Shown here piece after piece: positions 47,704 through 58,433 of a stretch of DNA of 64,000 bases. Each line of letters begins with the position of its first letter. The stretch's first letter is position 1. The position numbers were made by a program, and so were the translations under genes. The stretch is from Cohnella rhizosphaerae (GTDB lineage Bacteria; Bacillota; Bacilli; Paenibacillales; Paenibacillaceae): contig NZ_JAPDIA010000003.1 in assembly GCF_029525575.1 (NCBI RefSeq), forward strand, positions 2,410,214 to 2,474,213. The letters are read 5' to 3'. Under the pieces are notes generated by a model. The model worked only from the letters and a program-made list of their open reading frames with translations, made no database searches and was not told where the DNA came from.

Positions 47704-49386
47704 ATGAATGCGGTGAAGAAATACGTGGCGGCCGTCATGTTATGGATATTCGCGCTCTCGCCGGCAGCCGGCTACGCAGCCGCGCCGTTCGAGCTTGCCG
47801 TAAGCGCGAAGGAGGTGCTGCGCGGCGGCACGATCACGCTGTCCGGCACGGGCGCCGGCAGCGGCGCGCAGGTCGCGCTGAAGATCGTGAGCCCGGCTAA
47901 GACGACCTTCTACGTCGACGTGCTCACGGCGGCGAACGGCAGCTATGCCAAGACGCTGACGATTCCGTCCGATCCGGATCTGGCGCCTTACGGCACCTAT
48001 ACGGTAATCGCGGGCTACGGCTCGGACTCGGCGCAAAAGACGTTCGCGGTCGTCGATAAGCTCGCCGGCGGCAACGAGAACCCGGGCAACGAGAACCCCG
48101 GTAACGAGAATCCGGGCAACGAGAATCCGGGCAGCAACAACCCCGGCAACGGGAATCCGGGAACCGCGCCTGCAAACGGAGCCGCCATTCCGGCGGGAGC
48201 CGGCAAGGCATCCGGATCCGTCGCGCAGCCGGAGCTTACGCAGGACGGGCGCTACATCGTGGGCGCCGATACGTTGGACGCCGCGATCAAGCAGCCGGGC
48301 GGCAGCGTCACCATCGAGCTGCCTGCGGCCGCTCTCAGAAGCGGCACGCCGTTAGAGCTGCCGGCTTCTTCGTTCAAGTCGCTAAGCGACAACAACCGGG
48401 AACTGGTCCTGTCCGCAGGCGATGTCACGATCCGACTGCCGGCTGGAGCGATCTCCGCTTCCGGCGACGCACAATCCAAGGTCCGGCTGACGCTGAATAC
48501 CTCGTTGACGGACGACTTGCAAGGCCGGATCGATCGATTGATCCGTACGGATGCGTCCTTCAAGGCCACGGGCGTCATCCTCTCTGTAGACATCCGGCTC
48601 TTGTCCGGCAGCGCGAGCTCGGACATCCACGACTTGGGAAAGCAGGCCATGGTAACGATCAAGCTGACGGCAGAGCAGGCAGCGGCGATCTCCCGGCAAA
48701 CGGCAGGCGTCTACTACTTGAACGGCGAACAGGCCGAGTATGTGGGCGGCACGGTCAGCGACGGCATTTTTACCTTTAAGCCGAAGCACTTCTCGACCTA
48801 TGCCGTGCTTCATTACGACAAGCGCTTCGTCGATCTGTCGTCGCATTGGTCCGAACCGGCGGTCCGCTCGCTGGCGGCCAAGCATATCGTCACCGGCGTG
48901 GACGCGACGCATTACGAGCCGTCGCGGAGCATCACCCGCGCGGAGTTCGCGACGATCCTGATGCGCGCGGTCGACTGGAAGGGCGAAGCGCCGACTGCCG
49001 CTGCCGGGACTGCTCAATCGTTCAAGGACGTCGCAGCAAGCCAGTACTATGCCGAACCGGTCGCCATGGCGTCCGCGCTGGGGATTCTGTCCGGCTACGG
49101 CGGCGCCTTCAGGCCCAATGACAAGATCACGCGCGAGGAAGCGGCGGTCGCGCTGGTGCGCGCGGCCAAATACTTCAGCCTGAGCGGCGGAAGCGGGGCA
49201 AGCGCAGGCAAGACTGTATTTGCCGACCAAGCCGACATCTCCGCCTGGGCGACCGCCGCCGTCGAGCAAGCGTCGACGCAAGGCCTGATGCAAGGCGACG
49301 GGAAGCGGTTCAACCCCAACAACCCCGTGGTGCGCGCCGAAGCCGCCGCGATGATCGACCGGCTGCTGCCGGTCGCCACGAACTAA
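47704..49386 (+). CDS. S-layer homology (SLH) domain surface protein
   Basis: About 560 residues. Start MNAVKKYVAAVMLWIFALSP (ATG 47704; GTG 47713 also fits the AGAGAGGA). Signal peptide to ~26; an Ig-like domain (SAKEVLRGGTITLSGTGAGS); an NENPG repeat linker (four direct repeats plus variants, near residues 125-150); a central region with GRYIVGADTLDAAIKQPGGS; three SLH domains from ~374 to the end (FVDLSSHWSEPAVRSLAAKH; SFKDVAASQYYAEPVAMASA; FADQADISAWATAAVEQAST). SLH domains bind pyruvylated wall polymer, so this protein is cell-wall bound and may be the anchor for the two secreted neighbours (inference). Gap to the next gene 26 nt. Confidence 0.88.
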   Translation: MNAVKKYVAAVMLWIFALSPAAGYAAAPFELAVSAKEVLRGGTITLSGTGAGSGAQVALKIVSPAKTTFYVDVLTAANGSYAKTLTIPSDPDLAPYGTYTVIAGYGSDSAQKTFAVVDKLAGGNENPGNENPGNENPGNENPGSNNPGNGNPGTAPANGAAIPAGAGKASGSVAQPELTQDGRYIVGADTLDAAIKQPGGSVTIELPAAALRSGTPLELPASSFKSLSDNNRELVLSAGDVTIRLPAGAISASGDAQSKVRLTLNTSLTDDLQGRIDRLIRTDASFKATGVILSVDIRLLSGSASSDIHDLGKQAMVTIKLTAEQAAAISRQTAGVYYLNGEQAEYVGGTVSDGIFTFKPKHFSTYAVLHYDKRFVDLSSHWSEPAVRSLAAKHIVTGVDATHYEPSRSITRAEFATILMRAVDWKGEAPTAAAGTAQSFKDVAASQYYAEPVAMASALGILSGYGGAFRPNDKITREEAAVALVRAAKYFSLSGGSGASAGKTVFADQADISAWATAAVEQASTQGLMQGDGKRFNPNNPVVRAEAAAMIDRLLPVATN

Positions 49387-49412
49387 TCCAAGTGCGGGAG
49401 GATCCGAACCCC

Positions 49413-52400
49413 ATGTTAAAAAAGGTGGATTGCGGCCGCGATGGCTGCGCTGCTGCTGTACGGCGTCTTGTCGTCGGCGGCGCCGGGCGCGGCGCAGGCG
49501 GAAGAGACCGCTGCCGACACATATACGAAAACCTGGAACGTCGCCCTTAATTCGACGGCCACGGCTTCCGGCAAGTGCAACGCCAACGAGTCGGCGTCCG
49601 CAGCCGTCGACGGCAAGCTCACGACCAAATGGTGCGACAATACCAAGGTTAAAAAGAAATGGCTGAAGCTCGATCTGGGCAAAACCTACAATATCAACCA
49701 GTGGGTCGTTAAAAACGCGGCCATCGGCGAATCTGCGAACAGTCCGTTTTGGAATACGAAAGACTACCGCCTTCAACGCAGCGACGACGGCACGGCCTGG
49801 GAAGATATCGACGTCGTGCGGAACAACGCGCAGACGCTCGTCGACCGCCAGGTGCCGACGTTTTCCGCGCGGTACGTCCGCGTCTATATCGATCAGGCCG
49901 CTTACGACAACAATACGGCGCGCCTCTACGAGGTCGAGATCTACGGCGTCGAAGCGGACCAGATTCCCGCGGTTCCGGCCGCCGATCTGCTGCCCGTCGA
50001 TTACGTCGATCCATTCATCAACACGCTCGGTGACAACGGGCAGACCAATCCGGGGCCGACGATGCCGTTCGGCCTGGCTTCCGTCGGTCCCGACGGCGAC
50101 GGCGGCGCCTTCAGCGGCTACTACTATCAGGACCGCTTCCTGAAGGGCTTCTCCCAGCTTCGCTTCAGCGGCGTAGGCTGCAGCGGCGCCGGCGGCAACA
50201 TCCTGATGATGCCCGAGACGCGCTCTTTTACGAAGAATAGCAGCGAATACAAGCAGCAATACGACAAGCGCAGCGAATACGCTTCTCCGGGCTATTACGG
50301 CGTGACGCTGGCGAGCGGCGTCAAAGTCGACCTGACCGCTTCGGACAACGTCGGCTTCCATCGCTATACGTTCCCGGGGACCGATACCGGCTCGGTGCTG
50401 GTCGATCTGTCCAACTCTTATGCAGGCATGGTGGACGCCAACCTGAAGGTAGAAGGCGCGAACGAAATCAGCGGCATGATCCAGTCCAAAAACGTTTGCG
50501 GACACGGCTATTATACGATCTATTATTCGATCCAGTTCGATCATGACTTCGACTCATATTCGTCCTGGCAGGGCGATTCGGTCGGCGCCGTGGCGACCCG
50601 AACCGGCTCCAATAGCGGCGTATGGCTGAACTTTAACACGAAAAACAATGCCGTCGTCCAGGCGAAGGTCGGTCTGTCGACCATCAGCGTCGAGCAGGCG
50701 AAGTACGAGCGTTCGCACGACATTCCGGACTGGGACTTCGAGGCGCAGCATCAGCGCACGCGAAGCGCCTGGAGCGATGTCTTGAACAAGGTCGAGATCA
50801 AGGACGACGACGAGGAAAACAAGCGGGTGTTCTACACCCAGCTGTACCATTCCTTCCTTCATCCGAAAAACGTCACGAGCTCAAGCGGCACGTTCCGCGC
50901 GGGCCGGGACGAAAACACGATTCGCCAGGCCTCCGAGCTGGGCGAGGACTTCGAGTACTACAACGGCTGGTCGACCTGGGACGACTTCCGCAAGTACGCG
51001 CTGTATTCGGTGCTCGATCCGAAGCGGTACGAAAACATGGTGAAGTCGATGGTCGACCTGTACAGCACCCGAGGCTCGTACGTGCAGTGGGGGAGACGGC
51101 TACTGGCCGAGCCCGACCGTGCGCAACGAGTTCAACGGCGCGGTCATTTTGGACGCCTACGCGAAGGGCTTCGCCGATTTCGACGCGTACAAGGCGCTTC
51201 AGGGCATGGCGGTCGACACGGACAACTATACGGTGAGCGACGGCGAGATCTCGGGCAAGCTGGAAAAGGCGTACAGCGCCTACTTCCCGATGAAGCTGGC
51301 CGCAATGCTCGGAGATAAGACGACCTACGAAAAATACAAAGCGGTCGCCTTGTCCTACAAGTCGCTATGGAACGCCAATCAGGTCGACGAGAAAGGCGAC
51401 AAGCGCGGCTTTTTCACCCCGAACGCCCAGACGGTCGCAAGGACCGACGTCACGGCGGTGGACAAGTACGCTTACCAGGGCAACCTGTGGACGTACCGAT
51501 GGTTCGTGCCGCAGGACGTCGGCGGGCTGGCCGACCTGATGGGCGGCAAGCAGGCGATGGCGCAGGATCTGCAGCATTTCTTCGCGATCGACGAATATAT
51601 GGCGATCAACGAGCCGGATTTGCAGGTTCCTTATTTGTTCAACTACCTGGGACATCCTTACCTGACCCAGTATTACGCGCGCGAATTCACCACGGAAGTC
51701 GTCACGCAAAAGTATCACAACCACGGTCCGTACGCTTACCCGATCCAATCGCGCGTCTACCGCGACGATCCGGAAGGCTATCTGCCGTCGATGGACGACG
51801 ATGCGGGCGGCATGTCCTCCTGGTTCGTCTACAGCGCGATGGGTCTTTACCCGGCCAATCCGGGCGATCCGTACTTCCTGATCGGCTCGCCGATCTTCGA
51901 CGAGATGACGCTGCATCTGGACGGCGGCAAGACGTTCACGATCAAGGCGAACAACGTTTCGAGCGAAAACCGCTTCATTCAATCGGCGAAGCTGAACGGC
52001 GCCGACTTCAATCAGGCCTGGATCAATTATGATGACATGATGGCCGGCGGCACGATCTCGTTCGAGATGGGCGCGGCGCCCAACACGAGCTGGGGCGCTG
52101 CCGCAAGCGCGGCTCCGCCGACGGCCGACTACGGCGCGACGGTCGACAATGCGCTGGCACGCCAGACGCTTGTCCCCGCAGGAGCGGAGTGGAAGTATCT
52201 GGACAAAGGTCAGGCGGCCGCAAACGGATGGACGGGACGCTCGTTCGACGACAGCGGCTGGGCCGCCGGCGCGGCGCCGCTCGGCTACGACAGTAAAAAC
52301 TATGCGAAAACGAAGACGAGCTACGGCCCGGATGCCAACAACAAGTATCCGACTACGTATTTCCGCAAGACGTTCGAGGTGGCGGATCCCAAGCAGCTCA

Positions 52401-55180
52401 TCCAGCTGAACGCCAGTCTGATCCGCGACGACGGGGCCGTCGTGTACCTGAACGGGCGCGAGATTATCCGTACGAACATGCCGTCGGGCACCGTGAGCTA
52501 CGGCACCTACGCCAATGCGACGGTCGGAGACGAGCGAAACGTAAACGTGTATCCAATCGATCCTTCTTACCTGGTCGCAGGCACGAACGTGCTGGCCGCC
52601 GAGGTTCACCAGGTGAACGCGACCAGCTCGGACATCGCCTTCGATCTGGGACTGGAGGCCGTCGTTCCGATGGTCAAGCCGGCGGCGCCGACCGCGCCGG
52701 TCCAGGACGATACGGCCAATACGTTCGGCTGGACGTACGTTTCCGGCTTCGAACAGGCCAAGGATTATGAGTTCAGCGTGAACGGCGGACAGAGCTGGAA
52801 GCCGGCGACCGCCAACCCGCAGACCGTCGGACCGCTCGCCTACCGTGCCGGTCAGGTGCAGGTGCGGATCAAGGCCGACGATACGCGGGGCGTGACCTCG
52901 GGGTCGGCATTGCTCTCCGATGCGGCTTATACGTCGGATATTCAGTGGAACGTCTACGATCTGCAGGCTGACGTCGGGCGGGAAGGCAATATGGACGTCC
53001 GCGTCACGGGGACGCTGAAGGGCGACTATGAGGGATCTGCTTACGCGGTCATCCAGCTGATGGACGGCAACGACCAGGCCTGGGTGAGCAGCGCCATGCC
53101 GGTCGAGGCCGGCGGGTTCGAGGTATCGCAGATTTTTAACGTAAACGCCAAAAAGTTCAAGGTAAACGTATATTTGGTCGACGCGTTTGACGGCGACATC
53201 TACGATTCCTTGTGGCTCGCCGAGCCGGTCGTATCGGAGCCGGAGCCGAAGCCCGCGCCGGGCGAAGAACCGCCCGAGCAGCCGGAGCCGCTGCCCGATC
53301 CGCTGCCGATTCCGGTCAAGCCGGCGCTGCCGCCGCTCGATCCGATTCAGCCGGACGAGCCGCCTGCGACGGACCCCGGCGAGGTGCAATTCGAGAGCCG
53401 CAGCGAGTGGAGCGCTGCCGTGAATACGTTTAACGGCAATCCGCTCAAGACCGAGGACGGCAACGGCGGCACGGTCGTCGCCAATACGTTCGACGGCGCA
53501 TGGCTCGCTTATGCGGATGTCGATCTGGGCACCGAAGGCGCCAATCATATCACGGTCGAATATGCGGCTCCTGCCGCGAAGGTGCCGGCCGACGCCAGGC
53601 TGGAGGTTCGCCTCGGCAGCGTGGACGGCGAATTGCTCGGCACCGTCGCTCTTCCGAGCACGGGCGGCGAGTGGACGTCGTACAAGACGGCGGACGCGCA
53701 GTTTGCGAAGACCGTGACCGGCAAGCAGACGCTGTATATCGTCATGCATGGCAGCACGACCAGCGGACTGCCGTATATCGGCAACTTCGACCGGATGACG
53801 TTCGCCAACTGGAAGATTCGCGGCGACTATGCGAAGCTGGAGCTGGAGAAGTACGATGCCTGGTCCGACAGCGTGAACCCCGTCAACGGCGGACCGCTCA
53901 AGACCGAGGGCGGCAAGAGCGGCCAGCAGGTCGCCAACACGTTCGCAGGCGCCTGGATGGCGTACAAGCATATGGACTTCGGCAGCGAGGGCGTCAATCA
54001 GTTCAGCGTCGAATATTCGGGCAACAGCACGAGCGTACCGACGGATGCTGCGGTGGAGGTTCACCTGGATGCCGTCGACGGGACGCTGATCGGAAAAGTC
54101 GGCGTACCGCCTACCGCTGCCGCATGGGGCACGTACAAGACCGTGTCCGCTGCGCTAACGCAGACCGTGACCGGCGTCAGGGACGTTTACCTCGTGCTTA
54201 CCGGCTCGACGGACACGACCTACAAGTACATCGGCAACTTCGACAATGCGGCGTTCTCGTTCGCGGTGCCGGAGCAGCCGGTGCGGACCGACTATGCCAA
54301 GCTGGAGCTCGAGAGCTACGACGCGTGGTCGACCGCGTTGAATCCGTACAACAATTCGCCGCTTGCCACCGAGAACGGCAAGAGCGGCAAGCAGATTAAA
54401 AATACGTTTAACGGCGCGTGGCTGGCGTTCAAGCGCATGGACTTCGGCAACGCCGGCGTCGACCAAGTATCGGTCGAGTACAGCGGCAATTCCGTGAGTT
54501 GTCCGGCGGATGCCGCGGTCGAAGTCAGACTCGGCGCGCCGGACGGCGAGCTGGTCGGCAAGGTGCTGACGCCGCCGACGGCCGGCGCGTGGGGCACGTA
54601 CAAGACTGCGACAGCCTATCTGACGAAGAAGCTGTCCGGCGTACAGGACGTGTATTTCGTGCTCACGGGCACGTCGACGCCCACCTACAAGTATATCGGC
54701 AACTTCGACAACGCGGCCTTCTCGCTCAGCGAGCCCGATCTCAACGTCGAGTTCGAGAGCCGCAGCGAGTGGTCGACGGACAAAAACACGTTCAACAACA
54801 ATCCGCTTAAAACGGAAGGCAACAACGGCGGCACCACGGTCGGCAACACCTTCACCGGCGCGTGGCTGACCTACAAGGATCTCGAGTTCGGCACGCTCGG
54901 CAAAAATTACGTCGACATCGTCTATGACGCGCCGACGAACCGGGTGCCCGCCGACGTCGTCGCCGAGATTCGGCTGAACGACAAGAACGGCGAGCTCGTC
55001 GGCGCCGTCAGCCTGCCGAATACGGGCAGCGGCTGGGGCTCGTACAAGACAGCCGGCGCCGCGCTGAACCGGACGCTCACCGGCAAGCAGACGCTCTGCG
55101 TTGTCTTCAAGGGAAGCACGACTTCCAGCTTGCTGTATATCGGCAATCTGGATCGTATGATTTATTCGAGGAAGGGCTAA
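49413..55180 (+). CDS. Secreted GH92 alpha-mannosidase with multiple carbohydrate-binding modules (two frameshifts)
   Basis: Repaired length 1921 residues. Signal MLKKWIAAAMAALLLYGVLS; F5/8-type (CBM32) domain ~38-180; GH92 domain ~193-886 (DYVDPFINTLGDNGQTNPGP; YYNGWSTWDDFRKYAL; DDDAGGMSSWFVYSAMGLYP), a calcium-dependent exo-alpha-mannosidase family; jelly-roll domain ~910-1088; the module shared with the phosphoesterase upstream ~1090-1268; Pro/Glu linker ~1270-1323; four tandem ~145-residue CBM6-like repeats starting FESRSEW or AKLELE. Surplus bases at 49418-49425 (signal peptide) and 51089-51093 (five G; four give VQWGDGYWPSPTVRNEFNG) break the frame. It likely trims yeast- or plant-type mannans at the cell surface. 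Confidence 0.88.
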
Positions 55181-55184
55181 AGAC

Positions 55185-55230
55185 AAGAGCGCCGTTCGGT
55201 TCCACAATGGAATCGGCGGCGCTCTTTTTT
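55185..55230. terminator. Bidirectional terminator between GH92 and folC
   Basis: AAGAGCGCCG (55185-55194) pairs with CGGCGGCGCTCTT around an inner stem, followed by six T. Confidence 0.85.
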
Positions 55231-55234
55231 GTAT

Positions 55235-56599
55235 TTACTTCCCGATATCCTCCAAATCCTGGCCATACAGCCGCTTCGCATTGCCGATCAGCGTCTGCGT
55301 CCCGACGATGAGAATGCAGTCGGGCAGCGGGCCTTCGCGTAGGGCGTCCAGCGCGTCGGCGAGCAGCGGGTAGGCGGCGCAGCCTTCCGGACAATAAAGC
55401 TTGGCCACCTCAAGCGCGTCCTCCGGGAACGCGAGGTGGCTGACATCCGGCCGCGTCACGAGGATGCGGCCCGCTACTTGTGCCAGCGTCTCGATGACGC
55501 CGGCATAGTCCTTGTCTTTGGGCACGCCGACGACCGCCGCGACCCGGGCGCCGGCTCCAAGGCCCAGCGAGCGTACGACGCCCGCCAGGTAGGCGGCGGA
55601 GTCGCGATGGATCGCGCCGTCGACGATCGTGAGCGGCTCGCGGCTCACGATCTCGCAGCGGCCGGGCCATTGCAGGCCGGCGAAGCAGGCGGCGACCGTC
55701 GCGGGATCGAGCGCCGCGCCTGCGATATCCTCGCACGCCTGTACCGCAAGCGCCGCATTGTCGGCCTGGAACGCGCCGAGCAGCGGCAGCGACAACCCTC
55801 GGTACAGCGCCCGTCCGGTGCGGACGTCGAACGTCGTTCCCCGTGCGGACACGCCAACACGCTCGGCGATAAAAGCCTCGCCTGCGATCGCCGTGCGCTC
55901 GGTTCGGCACTTCAACTCCAACTCCATCTTGATCGCATCGAGCGTGTCGTCTCGCTGCTCCCCGATGTACAACCGCGTGTCCGCAGACTTCGCGATCCCC
56001 AGCTTATGCCGGACGATGTCGCCAAGGCCGGGGCCGAGCTCGCGGACATGTTCCTCCATGATCGCCGTGACGACGGCCCACTCGTTCGCGAGCACGTTGG
56101 CGTCGTCATAGCGTCCGCCTCTTCCGCACTCGATGACATTAATGTCGGTGCCTTGCTCCGCGAACCAGTTGACCGCGATCGCCAGCGATACGCCGACCGG
56201 ACCTTGATAGGCAGCCGCATCCAAGCCGCGCTCGATCTCCGTCCAAGCGGGCTCGATCCGACGGACCAGCCGCACGAAGTCCGCTTCGCCGATCGCCCGG
56301 CCGTCGATCCGCATCCGCTCCCGGTAGTCGACCAGGTGTGGCGAGGTGAACAGGCCGACCTTGCAGCCCAGATGGCTGAGCAAGGAGGAGAGGAGACGCG
56401 AGGTCGAGCCTTTTCCTTTGCTGCCGGTCACGAGCACGAATCGCCTCCCGCGATCCGGCGCGCCGAGCAGATCGAGCAGGCGGCGGGTCAACTGCGGATG
56501 GCGGACCCGCTCGTCGCCCGCAGACGGCAGATGCGGGGCGGCGCGCAGATAGGAGCGGTAGATGAGGTCTTCGGCCTCGCGTTGGTTGGCGATCGACAT
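55235..56599 (-). CDS. folC: Bifunctional folylpolyglutamate/dihydrofolate synthase FolC
   Basis: A 454-residue Mur-ligase-type enzyme that adds glutamate to folates. ATP-binding P-loop GSKGKGSTSRLLSSLL near residue 59, the folate-binding TSPHLVDYRERMRIDG, NVIECGRGGRYDDANVL, GAFQADNAALAVQACEDIAG and WPGRCEIVSREPLTIVDGAI. In most members the last motif reads DGAHN; here it reads DGAIH, a small deviation in a normally conserved loop. Monocistronic; with folD and the FchA-like gene it is one of three folate genes in the window, though not clustered with them. Confidence 0.88.
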   Translation of the reverse strand: MSIANQREAEDLIYRSYLRAAPHLPSAGDERVRHPQLTRRLLDLLGAPDRGRRFVLVTGSKGKGSTSRLLSSLLSHLGCKVGLFTSPHLVDYRERMRIDGRAIGEADFVRLVRRIEPAWTEIERGLDAAAYQGPVGVSLAIAVNWFAEQGTDINVIECGRGGRYDDANVLANEWAVVTAIMEEHVRELGPGLGDIVRHKLGIAKSADTRLYIGEQRDDTLDAIKMELELKCRTERTAIAGEAFIAERVGVSARGTTFDVRTGRALYRGLSLPLLGAFQADNAALAVQACEDIAGAALDPATVAACFAGLQWPGRCEIVSREPLTIVDGAIHRDSAAYLAGVVRSLGLGAGARVAAVVGVPKDKDYAGVIETLAQVAGRILVTRPDVSHLAFPEDALEVAKLYCPEGCAAYPLLADALDALREGPLPDCILIVGTQTLIGNAKRLYGQDLEDIGK

Positions 56600-56664
56600 G
56601 CGCGTACGGGAGCTCCTTTACTTTACGATGGGTTGTGTGAACGAGGGAAGCCATGACAGTGGGA

Positions 56665-56850
56665 CGGAATCGGACCCGGAAGCCGTTATTTATGCGCAAA
56701 ACCTCATTGTGCAGGCGGCAGCGGACTCAGGAGCCGTTATTCGTAAGTTATGTGGCGGTTAACGGCGTTTTACGCGAAATAACGTCTGCTCGGTCCGTGC
56801 GCGGCTCTTCAAAGCGTGATTCGAACAAAATAGCGGACGCTCAGTCCGCT
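56665..56850. repeat. 51-bp spaced repeats in direct and inverted orientation (array E)
   Basis: AGCCGTTATT occurs at 56681 and 56732 (51 nt apart), each preceded by GGAC(T/C)C. Reverse-complement copies follow: AAATAACGTCTGCTCGGTCC at 56777 and AAATAGCGGACGCTCAGTCC at 56828, again 51 nt apart. The last copy forms a perfect hairpin, AGCGGA-CGCTCAG-TCCGCT. The motif resembles AAAATAGCGTCCCCTCGGTC at 18391, so this family occurs at two places. Confidence 0.85.
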
Positions 56851-57000
56851 ACGCTTTCCGTTCATTATACCAAAGCCAGCGACGCCAAACAGCCCTCCGC
56901 TCGACCCCGAACGAAGGGCTGTCCTTTCTGCTGTCCGCGCAGCCTTTCCGCACAGCCTATCCCTACTGCCCATCCGCCCTGCCTGTCAGCACCGTCCTGC

Positions 57001-57104
57001 CTGTCAGCACTACCTGTCAGCACTACCTGTCAGCACTACCTGTCAGCACTACCTGTCAGCACTACCTGTCAGCACTACCTGTCAGCACTACCTGTCAGCA
57101 CTAC
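57001..57104. repeat. 13-bp tandem repeat, eight perfect copies
   Basis: CTGTCAGCACTAC is repeated head-to-tail without a mismatch from 57001 to 57104; an imperfect copy (CTGTCAGCACCGTC) precedes it. Perfect identity implies recent expansion. With array E it fills the gap 56600-57136, where no gene is visible. Confidence 0.98.
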
Positions 57105-57136
57105 CTCTCTTCCCTGACAGCCCGCCCCGCCTCTCA

Positions 57137-58287
57137 CTAAGGCTTCAGCACGACCTTGATGCACCCGTCTTCCTTGTTGTTAAAAATTTTGTACGCATCG
57201 CTCGCCTCTTCGAGCGGGACGCGGTGCGTCACGATCTCGGTCGGGTCGAACTCGCCTTTGACGATCATGTCGAACAGCTTCGGCATGTAGTGGATGGCCG
57301 GCGCCTGTCCCATTTTCACGGTCAGGTTGCGCTCGAACATGTGGCCTAGCGGAAACATGTTGTACAGCGCGCCGTACACGCCCGTCAGCTGGATCGTGCC
57401 GAACTTGCGGACCGCGTCCATCGCGATATCGATCGCGCTGAGCGTGCCGCCCTGCAGCTTCAGCTTTTGACCGATTTTCTCGAGCGCGTTTTTCTTGCCG
57501 TCCATGCCGACGCAGTCGATGACGACGTCCGTGCCGCCCCGCGTGATCTCGCGAATGTGCAGGGCAACCTCGTCATGCTCGTCGAAATTGATCGTCTCGA
57601 CGTTGTTCATCCTGCGCGCGTGCTCGAGACGATAAGGGACGTTGTCGACCGCGATGATCCGCATCGCGCCTTTCATGGCGGCGAACTTTTGCACCATCAG
57701 TCCGACGGGCCCGCACCCGAGCACGGTCACGGTGTCGCCCGGCTTCACGCCGGCGTTCTCGACGCTCCAATACGCGGTCGGCAGCACGTCGGACAGGAAG
57801 AGCAGCGCCTCGTCCGGAAGCTCGCACGATTCGGGGATGACGAGCGGCATGAAGTTCCCGTACGGCACGTGCAGGTACTCGGCCTGACCGCCCGGATAAT
57901 TGCCGTAGCGCTCGGTATAGCCGAGGTAGCCGCCGGCGTCGATCTCCTTTAGCGGCGGGTGGGGGTTCGAGTTGTCGCACTGGCTCTCCATGTCGTGCTC
58001 GCAATAATAACATTTGCCGCAAGACACGTTAAAAGGAATGACGACCCGGTCGCCTTTTTTTGACGCGGGTCACTTCGGGTCCGACTTCTTCGACGATGCC
58101 CATCGGCTCGTGGCCGATGACGAAGTCCTTGCGCGTAGGCATGCCCCCCCAGATAAATATGCAGATCGGAGCCGCATATCGCCGTGGACGTGATGCGAAC
58201 GATGATGTCGTCTTTTTGCTTGAGCCTCGGATCTTCGACCTCTTTGACCTGGATATCTTTGCTTCCCTGGAAGGTTACCGCCCGCAT
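57137..58287 (-). CDS. Zinc-dependent alcohol/formaldehyde dehydrogenase (two frameshifts)
   Basis: Repaired length 382 residues. Catalytic zinc region CGSDLHIYLGG and GHEPMGIVEEVG; structural zinc Cys cluster CGKCYYCEHDMESQC; NAD-binding VLGCGPVGLMVQKFAAMKGA; C-terminal EDGCIKVVLKP. This matches the glutathione-independent formaldehyde dehydrogenase-like branch of the MDR superfamily; its true substrate may be another alcohol or aldehyde. Two surplus bases break it: seven C at 58144-58150 (six give LGGMPTRKDFVIGHEP) and seven T at 58055-58061 (six give TRVKKGDRVVIPFNVS). Monocistronic. Confidence 0.87.
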
Positions 58288-58433
58288 TTTCGTTTCGTCC
58301 TCCTTCGTCCTGTTGCGCGTTGTGGCGAATCATTATTAAGTACCCTGTAGGATGACAATTCCTTCAACGATTAATCCGCGGTCGCCGAGGGTAAAGTTGA
58401 ATATCCTATGTACAGCAAACGGAGGTAGCCCAG

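Noticed and set aside
49413..51093. Truncated GH92 pseudogene
   Set aside because: Both breaks are one-base surpluses in short homopolymers and everything downstream keeps good coding character for more than 4 kb, so a sequencing error is more likely than decay.
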